64,000 bases of DNA from Lysobacter sp. K5869. GTDB lineage: Bacteria > Pseudomonadota > Gammaproteobacteria > Xanthomonadales > Xanthomonadaceae. The notes beneath the pieces are model-generated. The model had not been told where the DNA came from. It did not search any database and saw only the letters and a list, made by a program, of their open reading frames with translations. Location of the stretch: contig NZ_CP072597.1 of assembly GCF_018847975.1 (NCBI RefSeq), positions 4,503,001 to 4,567,000 of the forward strand. The letters are read 5' to 3'. A program made the position numbers and the translations under genes. Position 1 is the stretch's first letter. Every line of letters starts with the position of its first letter. Below are positions 21,218-29,807 of the stretch, in pieces.

Positions 21218-22846
21218 TCAGTCGCCGCAACCGCTCAGCTTGATCCGCTGCCCCGGCTTGACCGCATAGCGCGGCGCCTTCAGCCCGTTGGCCTTGGCCA
21301 GCGCGCGGGTGTCGCAAGAGAACTTGCGCGCCACGTCGGTCAGGGTGTCGCCGCGCTGGATCTTGTAGTCCTTCGGCGCGGCCTTCTTCTTCGGTTCGGG
21401 CTTCGGCGCCGGCGCGGGACGGCCGGTGGCGACGGTGACCGGCACCGCCGCGGCGGTGGTGCCCGCATAAGCGACCGTGCCGTCCTCGCCCGCGCTCTGC
21501 ACCGGCAGCACGGTCAGCGGGCCGGTGCGCACGATCGCGTTGTTCGCGTCGCTCGCCACCAGCGTGCGCGCCAGATCGGCGCGCTTGCCCTGCACGCACC
21601 ACCGGTTGTACAGGCTGACCATGCGCGTGGTCGCGGTCAGCGTGGTGCCGACGGAGAGGTAGGCGTCGGCCTGATAGCGCGGGTTGAGGTTGCGCAGCGC
21701 GCGCATGTAGCCGTCGCGGCTGCCGCTGCCGCCCATGCAGATGGTCAGCTCGTAGATCGAGCTCGGCCGGCTCAGGCGCAGCTGCGCGAGCTTGCTGTCG
21801 ACCTTGGGGAAGTTCAGGCCGTACTCGCGCGGGTGCAGGAACAGCCACGCCGCGGCGACCACCATCGGCACGTAGTCGCGGGTTTCGGCCGGGAACTGGT
21901 TGTAGACCGACTCGTCCCAGAAATTGCGCCCGCCCGAGGCGTTGTTGATCCGCAGCGCGCGGCCTTCGCCGCCGTTGTAGGCGGCCAGCGACAGCTCGAT
22001 GGAGTTGTTGAGCTGGCCCAGGCGTTCGTTCAAGTACTCGGCCGCGGCCTGCGCGGACTGCTTGGGATCGTAGCGGGTGTCGAAGCCCGAACCGTCGTCG
22101 CCCAGGCCGAAACGCTTGCCGGTGGCGAACATGAACTGCAGCGGGCCGGCGGCGCCGACGCGCGAGGTCGAATGCACGCGGCCGTTGGATTCCTTGGCCA
22201 TGATCCCGAACAGCAGCGCCTCGGGCAGGCCGGCGCGCTGGAATTCCGGCCACATCAGCCCGCGCATGTACTGATAGTTGTCGTAGCTCTGCATCAGCGG
22301 GCCGCGCAGATCGGTCAGCCAGCGGCGGATGCCGGCCTGCACGGCCGGGTTGTACTGCACCATCTTGACGAAACGCTGGCCGTCGTCGCTGAGCAGCGCG
22401 GCGGCGCGCGCGGCTTCGGGCACGTCGGCGGCGAGGCTGTCGCTGTCGAGCTGGCCGGCGTCGTCGGCCTCCTCGTCGGTGTTGGCGACCGAATCGGCGT
22501 TGGCCTTGAGCAGGCGCTTGTAGCCGGCCAGCATCGTGGTCGGCGCGCAGCCCTTCTGCTTGAGGCAGGCGGCGATCACGTCCTCCATGTCCTCCAGCGC
22601 GGCGTCGCTGTCTTGGCGGCCGGTCGGGTCGGCGTTGCGGATCTTGACCAGGGCCGATTGGTAGCGGGCTTCGGCCGACTGCATGCGCTGGGTCAGCGCG
22701 TCGACCGCGGCCTGATCGCGCTTGGACAGCGCCGCGGCCTGCGGCGAGAGACTGCACAGCGCGAGCGCGGCGGCGAGCGGCGCGACCGCCCTGCGGAAGC
22801 CGGCCGAGGCGCGCGCGGCGCGGGCGGGACGTGAATGAGCGGGCAT
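21218..22846 (-). CDS. MltD-like lytic transglycosylase with C-terminal LysM
   Basis: 542 residues. A signal peptide (about 1-39) precedes a helical region and a goose-lysozyme/SLT-type catalytic domain with Glu219 in AKESNG, then SLAAYNGGEGR and a C-terminal LysM domain (about 493-538, KIQRGDTLTDVARKF). It would cleave glycan strands at MurNAc-GlcNAc bonds in the periplasm. E. coli MltD usually has two LysM repeats; one is seen here, and the protein lacks an obvious lipobox, so it may be soluble. The first 180 residues after the signal are not family-typical. Confidence 0.88.
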   Translation of the reverse strand: MPAHSRPARAARASAGFRRAVAPLAAALALCSLSPQAAALSKRDQAAVDALTQRMQSAEARYQSALVKIRNADPTGRQDSDAALEDMEDVIAACLKQKGCAPTTMLAGYKRLLKANADSVANTDEEADDAGQLDSDSLAADVPEAARAAALLSDDGQRFVKMVQYNPAVQAGIRRWLTDLRGPLMQSYDNYQYMRGLMWPEFQRAGLPEALLFGIMAKESNGRVHSTSRVGAAGPLQFMFATGKRFGLGDDGSGFDTRYDPKQSAQAAAEYLNERLGQLNNSIELSLAAYNGGEGRALRINNASGGRNFWDESVYNQFPAETRDYVPMVVAAAWLFLHPREYGLNFPKVDSKLAQLRLSRPSSIYELTICMGGSGSRDGYMRALRNLNPRYQADAYLSVGTTLTATTRMVSLYNRWCVQGKRADLARTLVASDANNAIVRTGPLTVLPVQSAGEDGTVAYAGTTAAAVPVTVATGRPAPAPKPEPKKKAAPKDYKIQRGDTLTDVARKFSCDTRALAKANGLKAPRYAVKPGQRIKLSGCGD

Positions 22847-23082
22847 GAGGCGTGCAGCGGGTCCGTTTTGCGGGGGGCCAGGGTAACGGCGCGGGTCCGG
22901 GCCCGGCAAGGACCGTGACCGCAGACTGGTTTTCCGAGGCGGGCCGAAGCGCGGCGGGGCTTGCGTTTCGGGCGAGGCGACGAGACGGGCTTGGACTGGC
23001 CGGGCCCGACTAAGTTCACCCAACCAAGCCCCCAATCTCGCCGAATAGAACCCACCACCCACCGCGCAGTATCGGCGTCCCT

Positions 23083-23871
23083 CTGTAGGAGCTGCGCAAG
23101 CTGCGACCGCGAAAACGCAACGACGGTGCCCCCACCTATCGACACGGCACAACAAGCACCGCTGTTGCCGTTGCCGTTGTTGTTGTTGCCCTTCGCCTTG
23201 ACGGATCTCCGACCCAAGCCCACGCCCCGCAGCCCCGAAGGGCGTGCGCATGGATGCGCACGCGCGCCATGGGTCAGGATGACCCTTATGGCGCGGCCCC
23301 GCGCCCCTTTGAGCCATAGTGGCTTTTGATTCGAAAACAAGGAAAGCGCCTTTCTTTGGTTACTTTCTTTGGCAAGACAAAGAAAGTGACCCGGCCGCTT
23401 GCGGACGGAACGCACTTGATTGGAGCTTGTCCTCACTCGTGATTGCGTTGAGAGCGAACCCACAGCAAAGTCAAAATGGGTTCCGGCTTTCGCCGGAATG
23501 ACGGAGTGCGAGCTGCGTTTCTCGCACGTGGCGGAACACCCCACCCACCGTCATTCCGGCGAAAGCCGGAATCCATTTTGATGTTGCTTCCGTTTTCTCT
23601 GGCAAGAGGCGTACGACGACGAGCGAAGATCAAGCGCCAAGAGCTTTCGTCCGCAAGCGGCCGAGTTACTTTCTTTGTCTTGCCAAAGAAAGTAACCAAA
23701 GAAAGGCGCTTTCCCTGTTTTCGAATCAAGAGCCACTAGGTCCAGCACCGTGCGCGGGGCTGCGCCGTAAGGGGCATCCATGCCCCTACGGCGCACGCGC
23801 GCATCCATGCGCGCGCCCTCCGGGGCTTTGGGGCGTGGGCCTCGGGTGGGGTTACGTCCAAGCGAAAGGCG
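23083..23871. repeat. Composite nested palindrome, copy A
   Basis: Order along the plus strand: a SMAG/REP unit (23083-23113); a GTTGCC/GTTGTT simple repeat (23164-23190); a left outer arm (about 23194-23406); a 33-bp repeat (23472-23504); a 43-bp core (23505-23547); the inverted 33-bp repeat (23548-23580); and a right outer arm (about 23648-23871), an imperfect inverse of the left. Each outer arm contains a GATTCGAAAACA segment and a hairpin (ACTTTCTTTG with CAAAGAAAGT). Copy B is at 28893-29660. There is no transposase. Short frames inside only reflect the repeat. The rest of 22847-24182 contains no gene. Confidence 0.9.
23472..23580. repeat. Core of copy A: 33-bp inverted repeats around 43 bp
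   Basis: The left arm reads CAAAATGGGTTCC..., the right arm is the inverse of CAAAATGGATTCC..., so one base distinguishes them. The enclosed 43 bp (23505-23547) are the exact reverse complement of the 43 bp at 29297-29339 in copy B, while the arm-distinguishing base stays on the same side in both copies. Confidence 0.97.
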
Positions 23872-23887
23872 AAGACAACGACAACAG

Positions 23888-23920
23888 CAAAATAGATTCC
23901 GGCGTTCGCCGGAATGACGG
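23888..23920 (+). repeat. Degenerate single copy of the 33-bp repeat
   Basis: It matches the 33-bp family apart from CAAAATAGATTCC and GGCGTTCGCC changes, and is followed by a short slip duplication of GAATGACGG. It stands directly after composite copy A. Confidence 0.8.
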
Positions 23921-23955
23921 AATGACGGGGCAACGGGGTTTCGACGTAGTTGCGT

Positions 23956-24072
23956 TGTCGCGGTCGCCGCTCGCGCCGCTCCTGCCCGTGGTCAAGAACG
24001 GCGCGCATGCCGGCAGTCGGAAACGTAACCGGCCGGAGCCCCCGCAGGAGCGGCGCGAGCCGCCGCCGCGGC
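23956..24072. repeat. SMAG/REP-like pair, outward orientation
   Basis: An inverted-orientation unit (TGTCGCGGTCGCCGC...) at 23956-23985 and a forward unit (GCAGGAGCGGCGCGAGCCGC) at 24042-24072 lie tail to tail, the opposite arrangement to the pairs at 1.9, 18.1 and 26.5 kb. It ends about 110 bp before the ATPase gene. Confidence 0.7.
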
Positions 24073-24182
24073 AACCGGACAACCGCAATCCCCACCGCTT
24101 CACGAACCCCACACGCCTCCCGCTAGAATCGGCCCTTCGCAAGTTCCCCCGAAGCACCTCCACCAGAACCACGGAAACGGAC

Positions 24183-25718
24183 ATGGCCCCGACCCCCGGC
24201 GACACCCAGAACGACATCCTGATCGGCAAGGCCGTGACCACGCCCGACAGCGGGCAGGTGTTCCTGCACACCAAGCTCGGCAACCGCCACGGCCTCGTCG
24301 CCGGCGCCACCGGCACCGGCAAGACCGTCACCCTGATGACCCTGGCCGAAGGCTTCTCGCGCCAAGGCGTGCCGGTGTTCCTGGCCGACGTGAAAGGCGA
24401 CGTCGCCGGCCTCGCGGTCGCCGGCGCCGCCAACGACAAGCTGCAAGCGCGCCTGGGCGAGATCGGCGTCACCGACTGGACCCCGCAGGCCAACCCGGTG
24501 GTGTTCTGGGACCTGTTCGGCAAGCTCGGCCACCCGGTGCGCACCACGGTCAGCGAAATGGGCCCGACCCTGCTCGCGCGCATCCTCGAACTCAACGACA
24601 CCCAGTCCGGCGTGCTCGACATCGTGTTCAAGCTCGCCGACGACCGCGGCCTGCTGCTGCTCGACCTGGAAGACCTGCGCGCCCTGCTCGGCCTGGTCGC
24701 CGACGAGCGCAAGGACATCTCCACCAGCTACGGCCTGGTCAGCGCGCAGTCGATCGGCGCGATCCAGCGCTCGCTGCTGCGCCTGGAACAGGACGGCGGC
24801 GATCATTTCTTCGGCGAGCCGGCGCTGGAACTCGCCGACCTGATGCGCACCACCCCGAACGGCCACGGCGTGGTCAACGTGCTCGCCGCCGATTCGCTGA
24901 TCCTCAAGCCGCGCCTGTACTCCAGCTTCTTGTTGTGGCTGCTGTCGGAACTGTTCGAGCAACTGCCCGAAGTCGGCGACCTCGACCGGCCCAAGCTGGT
25001 GTTCGTGTTCGACGAAGCGCACCTGCTGTTCGACGACGCGCCGGCCGCGCTGCAGCAGCGGGTCGAGCAAGTGGTGCGGATCATCCGCTCCAAGGGCGTG
25101 GGCGTGTACTTCTGCTCGCAGTTCCCCGACGACATCCCCGACAACATCCTCGGCCAGCTCGGCAACCGCGTGCAGCACGCGCTGCGCGCGTTCACCCCGC
25201 GCGATCAAAAAGCGGTGCGCACCGCGGCCGAAACCTTCGTGCCGAACCCGGCCTTGAACGTCGCCGAGGCGATTTCCAAGCTCGGTACCGGCGAAGCGCT
25301 GGTGTCGACCTTGCAGGACAAGGGCGTGCCGATGCCGGTCGAACGCACCCTGGTGGCACCGCCGCGCTGCCGCATGGGCGCGATCACCGAGGCCGAACGC
25401 GCCCAGGTCCGCGCCGGCAGCCCGATCGGCGGCAAGTACGACACCGCGGTCAACCGCGAATCGGCCGCCGAAATGTTGGCCAAGCGCGCCGAAACCGCGG
25501 CCGAGCAGGCGCAGGCGCCGGCGGCCAAGACCCGCGAGCAGGACGATCAGGAAGAAGGCGGCTTCGGTCAGGCGGTCAAGGACGCGGTGTTCGGCACCAA
25601 GCGCCGCCAAGGCATGGTCGAGACCATGGCCAAGCAGACCGCGCGCACGGTCGGCACTCAGGTCGGGCGGCAGATTCTGCGCGGCTTGCTGGGCGGCATC
25701 TTCGGCGGCAAGCGCTGA
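24183..25718 (+). CDS. HerA/YjgR-like P-loop ATPase (DUF853)
   Basis: 511 residues. Walker A GATGTGKT is at 41-48 and Walker B with VFDEAHLLF near 272-281; [10 protein letters not shown] and the arginine-containing segments after it fit the HerA-FtsK ATPase clan. The C-terminal part has a charged stretch and the glycine-rich end typical of YjgR (LGGIFGGKR). YjgR function is unresolved; DNA or protein translocation is inferred from the fold. Start ATG 24183 follows ACGGAAACGGAC; the frame runs on upstream into repeat DNA, which is not coding. No nuclease, SIR2 or other defence partner is adjacent. Confidence 0.9.
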   Translation: MAPTPGDTQNDILIGKAVTTPDSGQVFLHTKLGNRHGLVAGATGTGKTVTLMTLAEGFSRQGVPVFLADVKGDVAGLAVAGAANDKLQARLGEIGVTDWTPQANPVVFWDLFGKLGHPVRTTVSEMGPTLLARILELNDTQSGVLDIVFKLADDRGLLLLDLEDLRALLGLVADERKDISTSYGLVSAQSIGAIQRSLLRLEQDGGDHFFGEPALELADLMRTTPNGHGVVNVLAADSLILKPRLYSSFLLWLLSELFEQLPEVGDLDRPKLVFVFDEAHLLFDDAPAALQQRVEQVVRIIRSKGVGVYFCSQFPDDIPDNILGQLGNRVQHALRAFTPRDQKAVRTAAETFVPNPALNVAEAISKLGTGEALVSTLQDKGVPMPVERTLVAPPRCRMGAITEAERAQVRAGSPIGGKYDTAVNRESAAEMLAKRAETAAEQAQAPAAKTREQDDQEEGGFGQAVKDAVFGTKRRQGMVETMAKQTARTVGTQVGRQILRGLLGGIFGGKR

Positions 25719-25726
25719 GGGGCGAG

Positions 25727-25892
25727 CAACCACCAGGAACGAGTGAAGAGGAACGAGTGAAGAGTAGGCGCTTGGGCGCTTCCGCTTCGACGCGAATCCC
25801 CGCTTGAAACCGAAAATCGGGCGCGCAGCGCCGCGAACTGAGCAAGGGCGCGCTTTCGCTCGCGCCCCTCTCCTCTACGCTCACTGCTCGCC
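25727..25892. repeat. GAGGAACGAGTGAA-type arms after the ATPase gene
   Basis: GGAACGAGTGAAGA repeats twice at 25735-25766. A weaker complementary arm (CTCCTCTACGCTCACTGCTCG) is at about 25868-25888. The same word reappears at 63.84-63.92 kb. The gap otherwise holds only the leader of the following lipoprotein gene. Confidence 0.55.
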
Positions 25893-25941
25893 GCGCAACC
25901 CGCCTGCACCATCGAACACAGCCACCGCACAGGAGTCGCCC

Positions 25942-26448
25942 GTGAATCGCAAACTGCTCGCCCTCGCCTGCCTCGCCGCGCTCGCGCTGAGCGCTTGCAA
26001 CAAGCCCGCCGAACCGGCGCCGGCTCCGGCCGATGCGCCCAAGGCCGCCGAACCGGCCGCGCCGGCGCCCGCCGAGCCCGCGCCGGCCCCCGCCGCCGAA
26101 GCCGCGCCCGCCGCGTTCGACGCCGCCGCCTTCGCCGGCACCTTCAGCGGCACCCTGCCCTGCGCCGACTGCAGCGGCATCGACACCAAGCTCGAACTCA
26201 AGGCCGACGGCAGCTACGGCCTGGACGAGAGCTACCAGGGCAAGAAGGACGGCACGTTCAAGGGCGACGGCACTTGGACCGCGGAAGAGAACGGCAAGCG
26301 CGTGCGCCTGGACCCGAACAGCAAGAGCGACGACGACCGCCTGTTCGAGATCGTGTCCAAGGACGAGATCCGCCAGCTCGACCAGGAAGGCAAGGCGATC
26401 GACTCGCAGCTCAACTACAGCCTCAAGCGCGCCGCCGCGGCCCACTAA
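25942..26448 (+). CDS. NlpE-like lipoprotein
   Basis: 168 residues. Lipobox LSAC gives lipidated Cys19; +2 is Asn. A 40-residue Pro/Ala linker (about 22-58) leads to an NlpE N-terminal-type beta-barrel domain with the CADC motif (Cys74, Cys77) in [15 protein letters not shown]. In E. coli NlpE senses lipoprotein-trafficking and surface signals for CpxA; here only the N-terminal domain is present, so signalling is uncertain. The GTG at 25942 is chosen because AGGAG lies 6 nt upstream and the signal peptide starts there; an upstream ATG at 25804 would add a non-signal extension. Confidence 0.88.
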   Translation: MNRKLLALACLAALALSACNKPAEPAPAPADAPKAAEPAAPAPAEPAPAPAAEAAPAAFDAAAFAGTFSGTLPCADCSGIDTKLELKADGSYGLDESYQGKKDGTFKGDGTWTAEENGKRVRLDPNSKSDDDRLFEIVSKDEIRQLDQEGKAIDSQLNYSLKRAAAAH

Positions 26449-26466
26449 CCCGCGCCGGTTCGTATC

Positions 26467-26571
26467 CCCCTGTAGGAGCGGCGCGAGCCGCGACCGCGAC
26501 AACGCAACGACGACGCCAGCTTCGATGCGATTGTGTTGCCGCGGTCGCGGCTCGCACCGCTCCTACAGGGG
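26467..26571. repeat. SMAG/REP-like inverted pair
   Basis: The outer 15-bp arms CCCCTGTAGGAGCGG (26467-26481) and its complement (26557-26571) are perfect, and the GCGAGCCGCGACCGCG parts also pair. It lies between the NlpE-like gene and greB, where it may separate their transcripts. Confidence 0.85.
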
Positions 26572-26680
26572 CGACCGTTTACTCGCGGCGATCCGTTACG
26601 CCGCGAACGCGGCCGCCGGGCTTGAACCCCGCCGCGCGCTCTGCGATAACGTCGGCCCTGCCGCCGCGAGGATCGTCGCC

Positions 26681-27193
26681 ATGGGCCGTTGGCGCCCGCC
26701 CGCCGAACACAGCACCGCGCTGATCACGCGCGAGGGCCACGCGCGCCTGAAGCACGAGCTCGACGAGCTGTGGCGGGTGCGCCGCCCGGAGGTGGTCAAG
26801 GCCTTGGCCGCGGCCGCCGCCGAAGGCGACCGCTCGGAAAACGCCGAGTACACCTACCGCAAGAAGCAGTTGGGCGAGATCGACCGGCGCGTGCGCTACC
26901 TCAGCAAGCGCTTGCCGCTGCTGCGGGTGATCGAATCCACGCCCAGCGATCCGCACTCGGTGTTCTTCGGCGCCTGGGTCGAAGTCGAGGACGTGGCCAG
27001 CGGCGAACTCGCGCGCTACCGCATCGTCGGGCCGGACGAGACCGACGCCAAGCTCGGCCACATCAGCATCGATTCGCCGCTGGCGCGGGCCATGCTCAAG
27101 CGCCGCGTCGACGACGAGTTCGAGGCGGTGCTGCCGGCGGGGCCGGCGCGGTTCGCCATCGTCGAAGTGTCTTACGCGCCGCCGAAGGCGTGA
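26681..27193 (+). CDS. greB: Transcription elongation factor GreB
   Basis: 170 residues. It rescues backtracked RNA polymerase by stimulating transcript cleavage through the secondary channel. The N-terminal coiled coil ([18 protein letters not shown]...[14 protein letters not shown]) carries the conserved acidic tip, and the C-terminal FKBP-like domain follows (about 95-165). The [20 protein letters not shown] stretch favours GreB over GreA. GAGG lies 8 nt before the ATG. The protein starts with a short non-conserved [10 protein letters not shown] extension. Confidence 0.93.
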   Translation: MGRWRPPAEHSTALITREGHARLKHELDELWRVRRPEVVKALAAAAAEGDRSENAEYTYRKKQLGEIDRRVRYLSKRLPLLRVIESTPSDPHSVFFGAWVEVEDVASGELARYRIVGPDETDAKLGHISIDSPLARAMLKRRVDDEFEAVLPAGPARFAIVEVSYAPPKA

Positions 27194-27224
27194 GCCGGCG
27201 CGCCTCGCCGGTTCGGGCCGGCCG

Positions 27225-27431
27225 CTAAATCGCCACGATCCTGCGGCCCGCGCGCACGTCGCAACGGGCCGTGCGCGCAGGGGTCGCGGCCCAAGCCGGC
27301 GCCGGCACGCGGCAACCGATCACATCGGGACACCACGCGCAACGCGGCGGCAGATCGCGCGGAACGCGCTGGGCCGCCGCGACCGGCGGCGCGCAAACGC
27401 GCGCCGCCGGATCCGTTTCGATGCGGCTCAC
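27225..27431 (-). CDS. Possible 68-residue cysteine-containing small protein
   Basis: A GTG-started frame 7 nt beyond the stop of the upstream membrane-protein gene, with GAGG placed 5 nt before the GTG. It contains Cys31-x2-Cys34 and Cys40 (RCAWCPDVIGC), plus Cys13 and Cys58, in an otherwise Pro/Ala/Arg-rich sequence. The ribosome site and tight spacing argue for translation; the composition could also arise by chance in such GC-rich DNA. Function unknown; a small metal-binding protein is one possibility. Confidence 0.4.
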   Translation of the reverse strand: MSRIETDPAARVCAPPVAAAQRVPRDLPPRCAWCPDVIGCRVPAPAWAATPARTARCDVRAGRRIVAI

Positions 27432-27438
27432 CGCCGCC

Positions 27439-27843
27439 TCAACCGCGCTGCTGCCGGCGCAGGCCGAAGAACTGCAGTTCGGCGAACACCGCCACCACCG
27501 CCGCCTGCGCCAGCAGATAGGCCACGCCGAGCGCGTTCGGCGCGATCGCGCCTTCCAGCCACACCAGCACCGAGGCGGCGACCCAGGCGATGTTGACGCC
27601 GATCATCGTGCGCGCCAGCGGCGCGGTGATCGCGGGGCGGCTCAGCGCCCAGCCGAGGAACGCGATCCAGCCCATCAGCACCAGCCCTGAGCCGCGCAGC
27701 AGGCCGGCGTCGATGGCGGTCAAGCGCTCCAGCGGTCCGGCCGCGAGCAGTTGCAGCGCGCCGGCGGCGCCGGACACCGCGAGGTCGGCCTGGACCACGC
27801 GGCGCAGGAAGTGGGTGGGGTTGCGGTCGGCGGCGATGGCCAT
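27439..27843 (-). CDS. Small four-helix membrane protein
   Basis: 134 residues with four predicted TM helices (about 18-35, 50-68, 78-97, 103-122). A conserved-looking N-terminal RNPTHFLRRVVQADLAVSGAAGALQLL stretch precedes helix 1. No enzymatic motif is visible. It diverges from an MmyB-type regulator over a 121-bp gap containing a perfect palindrome, so it is the likely target of that regulator. ATG with AGGAGAA about 5 nt upstream. Confidence 0.82.
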   Translation of the reverse strand: MAIAADRNPTHFLRRVVQADLAVSGAAGALQLLAAGPLERLTAIDAGLLRGSGLVLMGWIAFLGWALSRPAITAPLARTMIGVNIAWVAASVLVWLEGAIAPNALGVAYLLAQAAVVAVFAELQFFGLRRQQRG

Positions 27844-27913
27844 GTGCGTTCTCCTGTCGTGTCTGCGTTCGTTTTGGATGGCGCCATCACAACGCGGCGC
27901 GCGCGGCGGGTCG

Positions 27914-27930
27914 ATTACCTCGCAGGTAAT
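27914..27930. promoter_or_regulatory. Operator-like palindrome ATTACCT-CGC-AGGTAAT
   Basis: Perfect 7-bp arms with a 3-nt centre lie in the divergent gap, 71 bp from the membrane-protein start and 35 bp from the regulator start. It is AT-rich against a very GC-rich background. It is the natural candidate site for the XRE/MmyB repressor encoded next to it. Confidence 0.7.
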
Positions 27931-27964
27931 GCCCGCGCCGGCGCGGCTGGGCTAAGGTGGCCGC

Positions 27965-28780
27965 ATGAACGATTCCGCTCCCGTGGGCGAACTGTTGCGC
28001 CAATGGCGCCAGCGCCGCCGTCTGACCCAGTTCGATCTGGCCGAGATGGCCGAGATCTCCACCCGCCACGTCAGCTTCATCGAAACCGGCCGCTCGCTGC
28101 CGAGCCGGGCCATGCTGCTGCGCCTCGCCGACCGTCTCGACGTGCCGCTGCGCGAACGCAACGCGCTGATGACCGCGGCCGGACTGGCGCCGATCTACGC
28201 CGAACGCCCGCTCGACCATCCCGCGATGCGCGAAGCCTATGCCGCGGTCGAACTGGTGCTGTACGCGCACGAACCGCATCCCGCGCTGGCCGTGGACCGG
28301 CACTGGAACCTGATCCAACACAACCGCGCGCTCGCGCCGATGCTGGCGGGCGTGGCCGACCACCTGCTCGCGCGCCCGTCCAACGTGCTGCGCGCGGCGC
28401 TGCACCCCGAGGGCATGGCGCCGAACATCCTCAACCTGGGCGAATGGCGCGCGCACATCCTGCACCGCCTGCGCCATCAGATCGAAACCAGCCGCGATCC
28501 GGTGCTGGAAGCGCTCTACGCCGAACTGGAGGCCTATCCCGCCCCTGACGACTTCGACCCGAACGAACTCACCGGCGCCGCGCACGTCGCGGTGCCGTGC
28601 CGGATGCGCACCGCGTTCGGCGACTTGTCCTTCATCAGCACCACGACCGTGTTCGGCACGCCGATGGATGTGACCTTGGCGGAATTGGCGATCGAATCGT
28701 TTTTTCCGGCGGACGCGGCGACGGCGCGGGCGATGCGCGAGTTCGGGGCGAGTTTGGCGCCGTCGGCTGGGGCTGGGTAA
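27965..28780 (+). CDS. XRE-family regulator with MmyB-like ligand-binding domain
   Basis: 271 residues. An N-terminal helix-turn-helix (about 8-62, QFDLAEMAEISTRHVSFIETGR) is followed by the MmyB-type PAS-like domain that binds fatty acids in related proteins (LVLYAHEPHPALAVDRHWNLIQHN; near the end FGDLSFISTTTVFGTPMDVTLAELAIESFFPAD). Such regulators usually repress a divergent gene; here that is the four-helix membrane protein. Ligand unknown. Confidence 0.9.
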   Translation: MNDSAPVGELLRQWRQRRRLTQFDLAEMAEISTRHVSFIETGRSLPSRAMLLRLADRLDVPLRERNALMTAAGLAPIYAERPLDHPAMREAYAAVELVLYAHEPHPALAVDRHWNLIQHNRALAPMLAGVADHLLARPSNVLRAALHPEGMAPNILNLGEWRAHILHRLRHQIETSRDPVLEALYAELEAYPAPDDFDPNELTGAAHVAVPCRMRTAFGDLSFISTTTVFGTPMDVTLAELAIESFFPADAATARAMREFGASLAPSAGAG

Positions 28781-28837
28781 GGGGCGGGTTATTGGCTGGT
28801 CGCGAAGACGCGTTGAAGCTTGCGTCGTAACCGCGTT

Positions 28838-28922
28838 TCGCAGTCGCAGCTCGCGCAGCTCCTACAAGGTCTCCGGCCGGTTTCGTTTCCGACTGTAGGA
28901 GCTGCGCGAGCTGCGACCGCGA
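28838..28922. repeat. SMAG/REP-like pair, outward orientation
   Basis: An inverted-orientation unit (TCGCAGTCGCAGCTC...CTCCTACAAG) at 28838-28868 and a forward unit (CTGTAGGAGCTGCGCGAGC) at 28893-28922 lie tail to tail. Both use the GAGCTGCG variant, as does the unit at 23083. The forward unit is the left end of composite copy B. Confidence 0.75.
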
Positions 28923-29660
28923 CGCTGCGATAACGACGAACGCCGCCAACCTGCACGACACAACAAACGCCGCTGTTCGCTGTTCGCTTTGACGTATCTC
29001 CGAGCAAAGCCCACGCCCCGCAGCCCCGGAGGGCGTGCGCATGGATGCGCACGCGCGCCATGGGTCAGGATGACCCTTATGGCGCGGCCCCGCGTCGCTG
29101 TGAGCCCTAGTGGCTCTTGATTCGAAAACAAGGAAAGCGCCTTTCTTTGGTTACTTTCTTTGGCAAGACAAAGAAAGTGACCCGGCCGCTTGCGGACGGA
29201 ACGCTTTGGATTGGAGCTTGTCGTCACTCGTTGCTGCGTTGAAGGCAAAACTAACGGCAAAGTCAAAATGGGTTCCGGCTTTCGCCGGAATGACGGTGGG
29301 TGGGGTGTTCCGCCACGTGCGAGAAACGCAGCTCGCACTCCGTCATTCCGGCGAAAGCCGGAATCCATTTTGATGTTGCTTACGCTTTCTCTGGCAAGAG
29401 ACGCACGACGACAAGCGAAGATCAAACGCTTAAAGCTTTCGTCCGCAAGCGGCCGAGTTACTTTCTTTGTCTTGCCAAAGAAAGTAACCAAAGAAAGGCG
29501 CTTTCCCTGTTTTCGAATCAAGAGCCACTAGGTCCAGCACCGGGCGCGGGGCTGCGCCGTAAGGGGCATCCATGCCCCTACGGCGCACGCGCGCATCCAT
29601 GCGCGCGCCCTCCGGGGCTTTGGGGCGTGGGCCTCCGGCGCAGATACGTCCAAGCGAATA
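28893..29660. repeat. Composite nested palindrome, copy B
   Basis: Same order and polarity as copy A: REP unit, left outer arm (about 28985-29198), 33-bp repeat (29264-29296), 43-bp core, inverted 33-bp repeat (29340-29372), right outer arm (about 29440-29660). A GGCAAC simple repeat follows (29661-29688), the complement of the GTTGCC repeat found at the left side of copy A. The outer arms match copy A closely; only the core is inverted. The remainder of 28781-29799 contains no gene. Confidence 0.9.
29264..29372. repeat. Core of copy B, inverted relative to copy A
   Basis: 33-bp arms with GGGTTCC on the left and the complement of GGATTCC on the right, as in copy A. The 43 bp between them (29297-29339) are the exact reverse complement of 23505-23547. 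Confidence 0.97.
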
Positions 29661-29754
29661 GCAACGGCAACGGCAACGGCAACGGCATAGCCGAAGCGAC
29701 AACCACGACAACCCCACCCCACCGACCGTCCGTCGGCCACTCGGCAAATATTTT

Positions 29755-29807
29755 ACCAACTGGTTGACAGTCCCCACCCGCAAGCGGATATTCAACCCCA
29801 TGGTTGA
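29755..29807 (+). promoter_or_regulatory. Promoter and two operator-like sites of the arsR-type gene
   Basis: TTGACA at 29764-29769 and GATATT at 29787-29792 form a promoter with a 17-bp spacer; the expected RNA start falls at or next to the ATG at 29800, so the message may be leaderless. Site 1 is ACCA-AC-TGGT (29755-29764), abutting the -35 box. Site 2 is TCAACC-CCAT-GGTTGA (29792-29807), covering the start point. TGGTTGAC recurs at exactly 40-bp spacing (29761, 29801). Autorepression is inferred. Confidence 0.6.

Noticed and set aside
23319..23739. Short reading frames of the [14 protein letters not shown] type inside composite copy A (and the same in copy B)
   Set aside because: They recur on both strands of the palindrome and end at repeat borders, with no ribosome site; they are by-products of the repeat.
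24183..25718. HerA-type anti-phage defence gene
   Set aside because: It matches the stand-alone YjgR/DUF853 type, and no nuclease, SIR2 or DUF4297 partner is adjacent.
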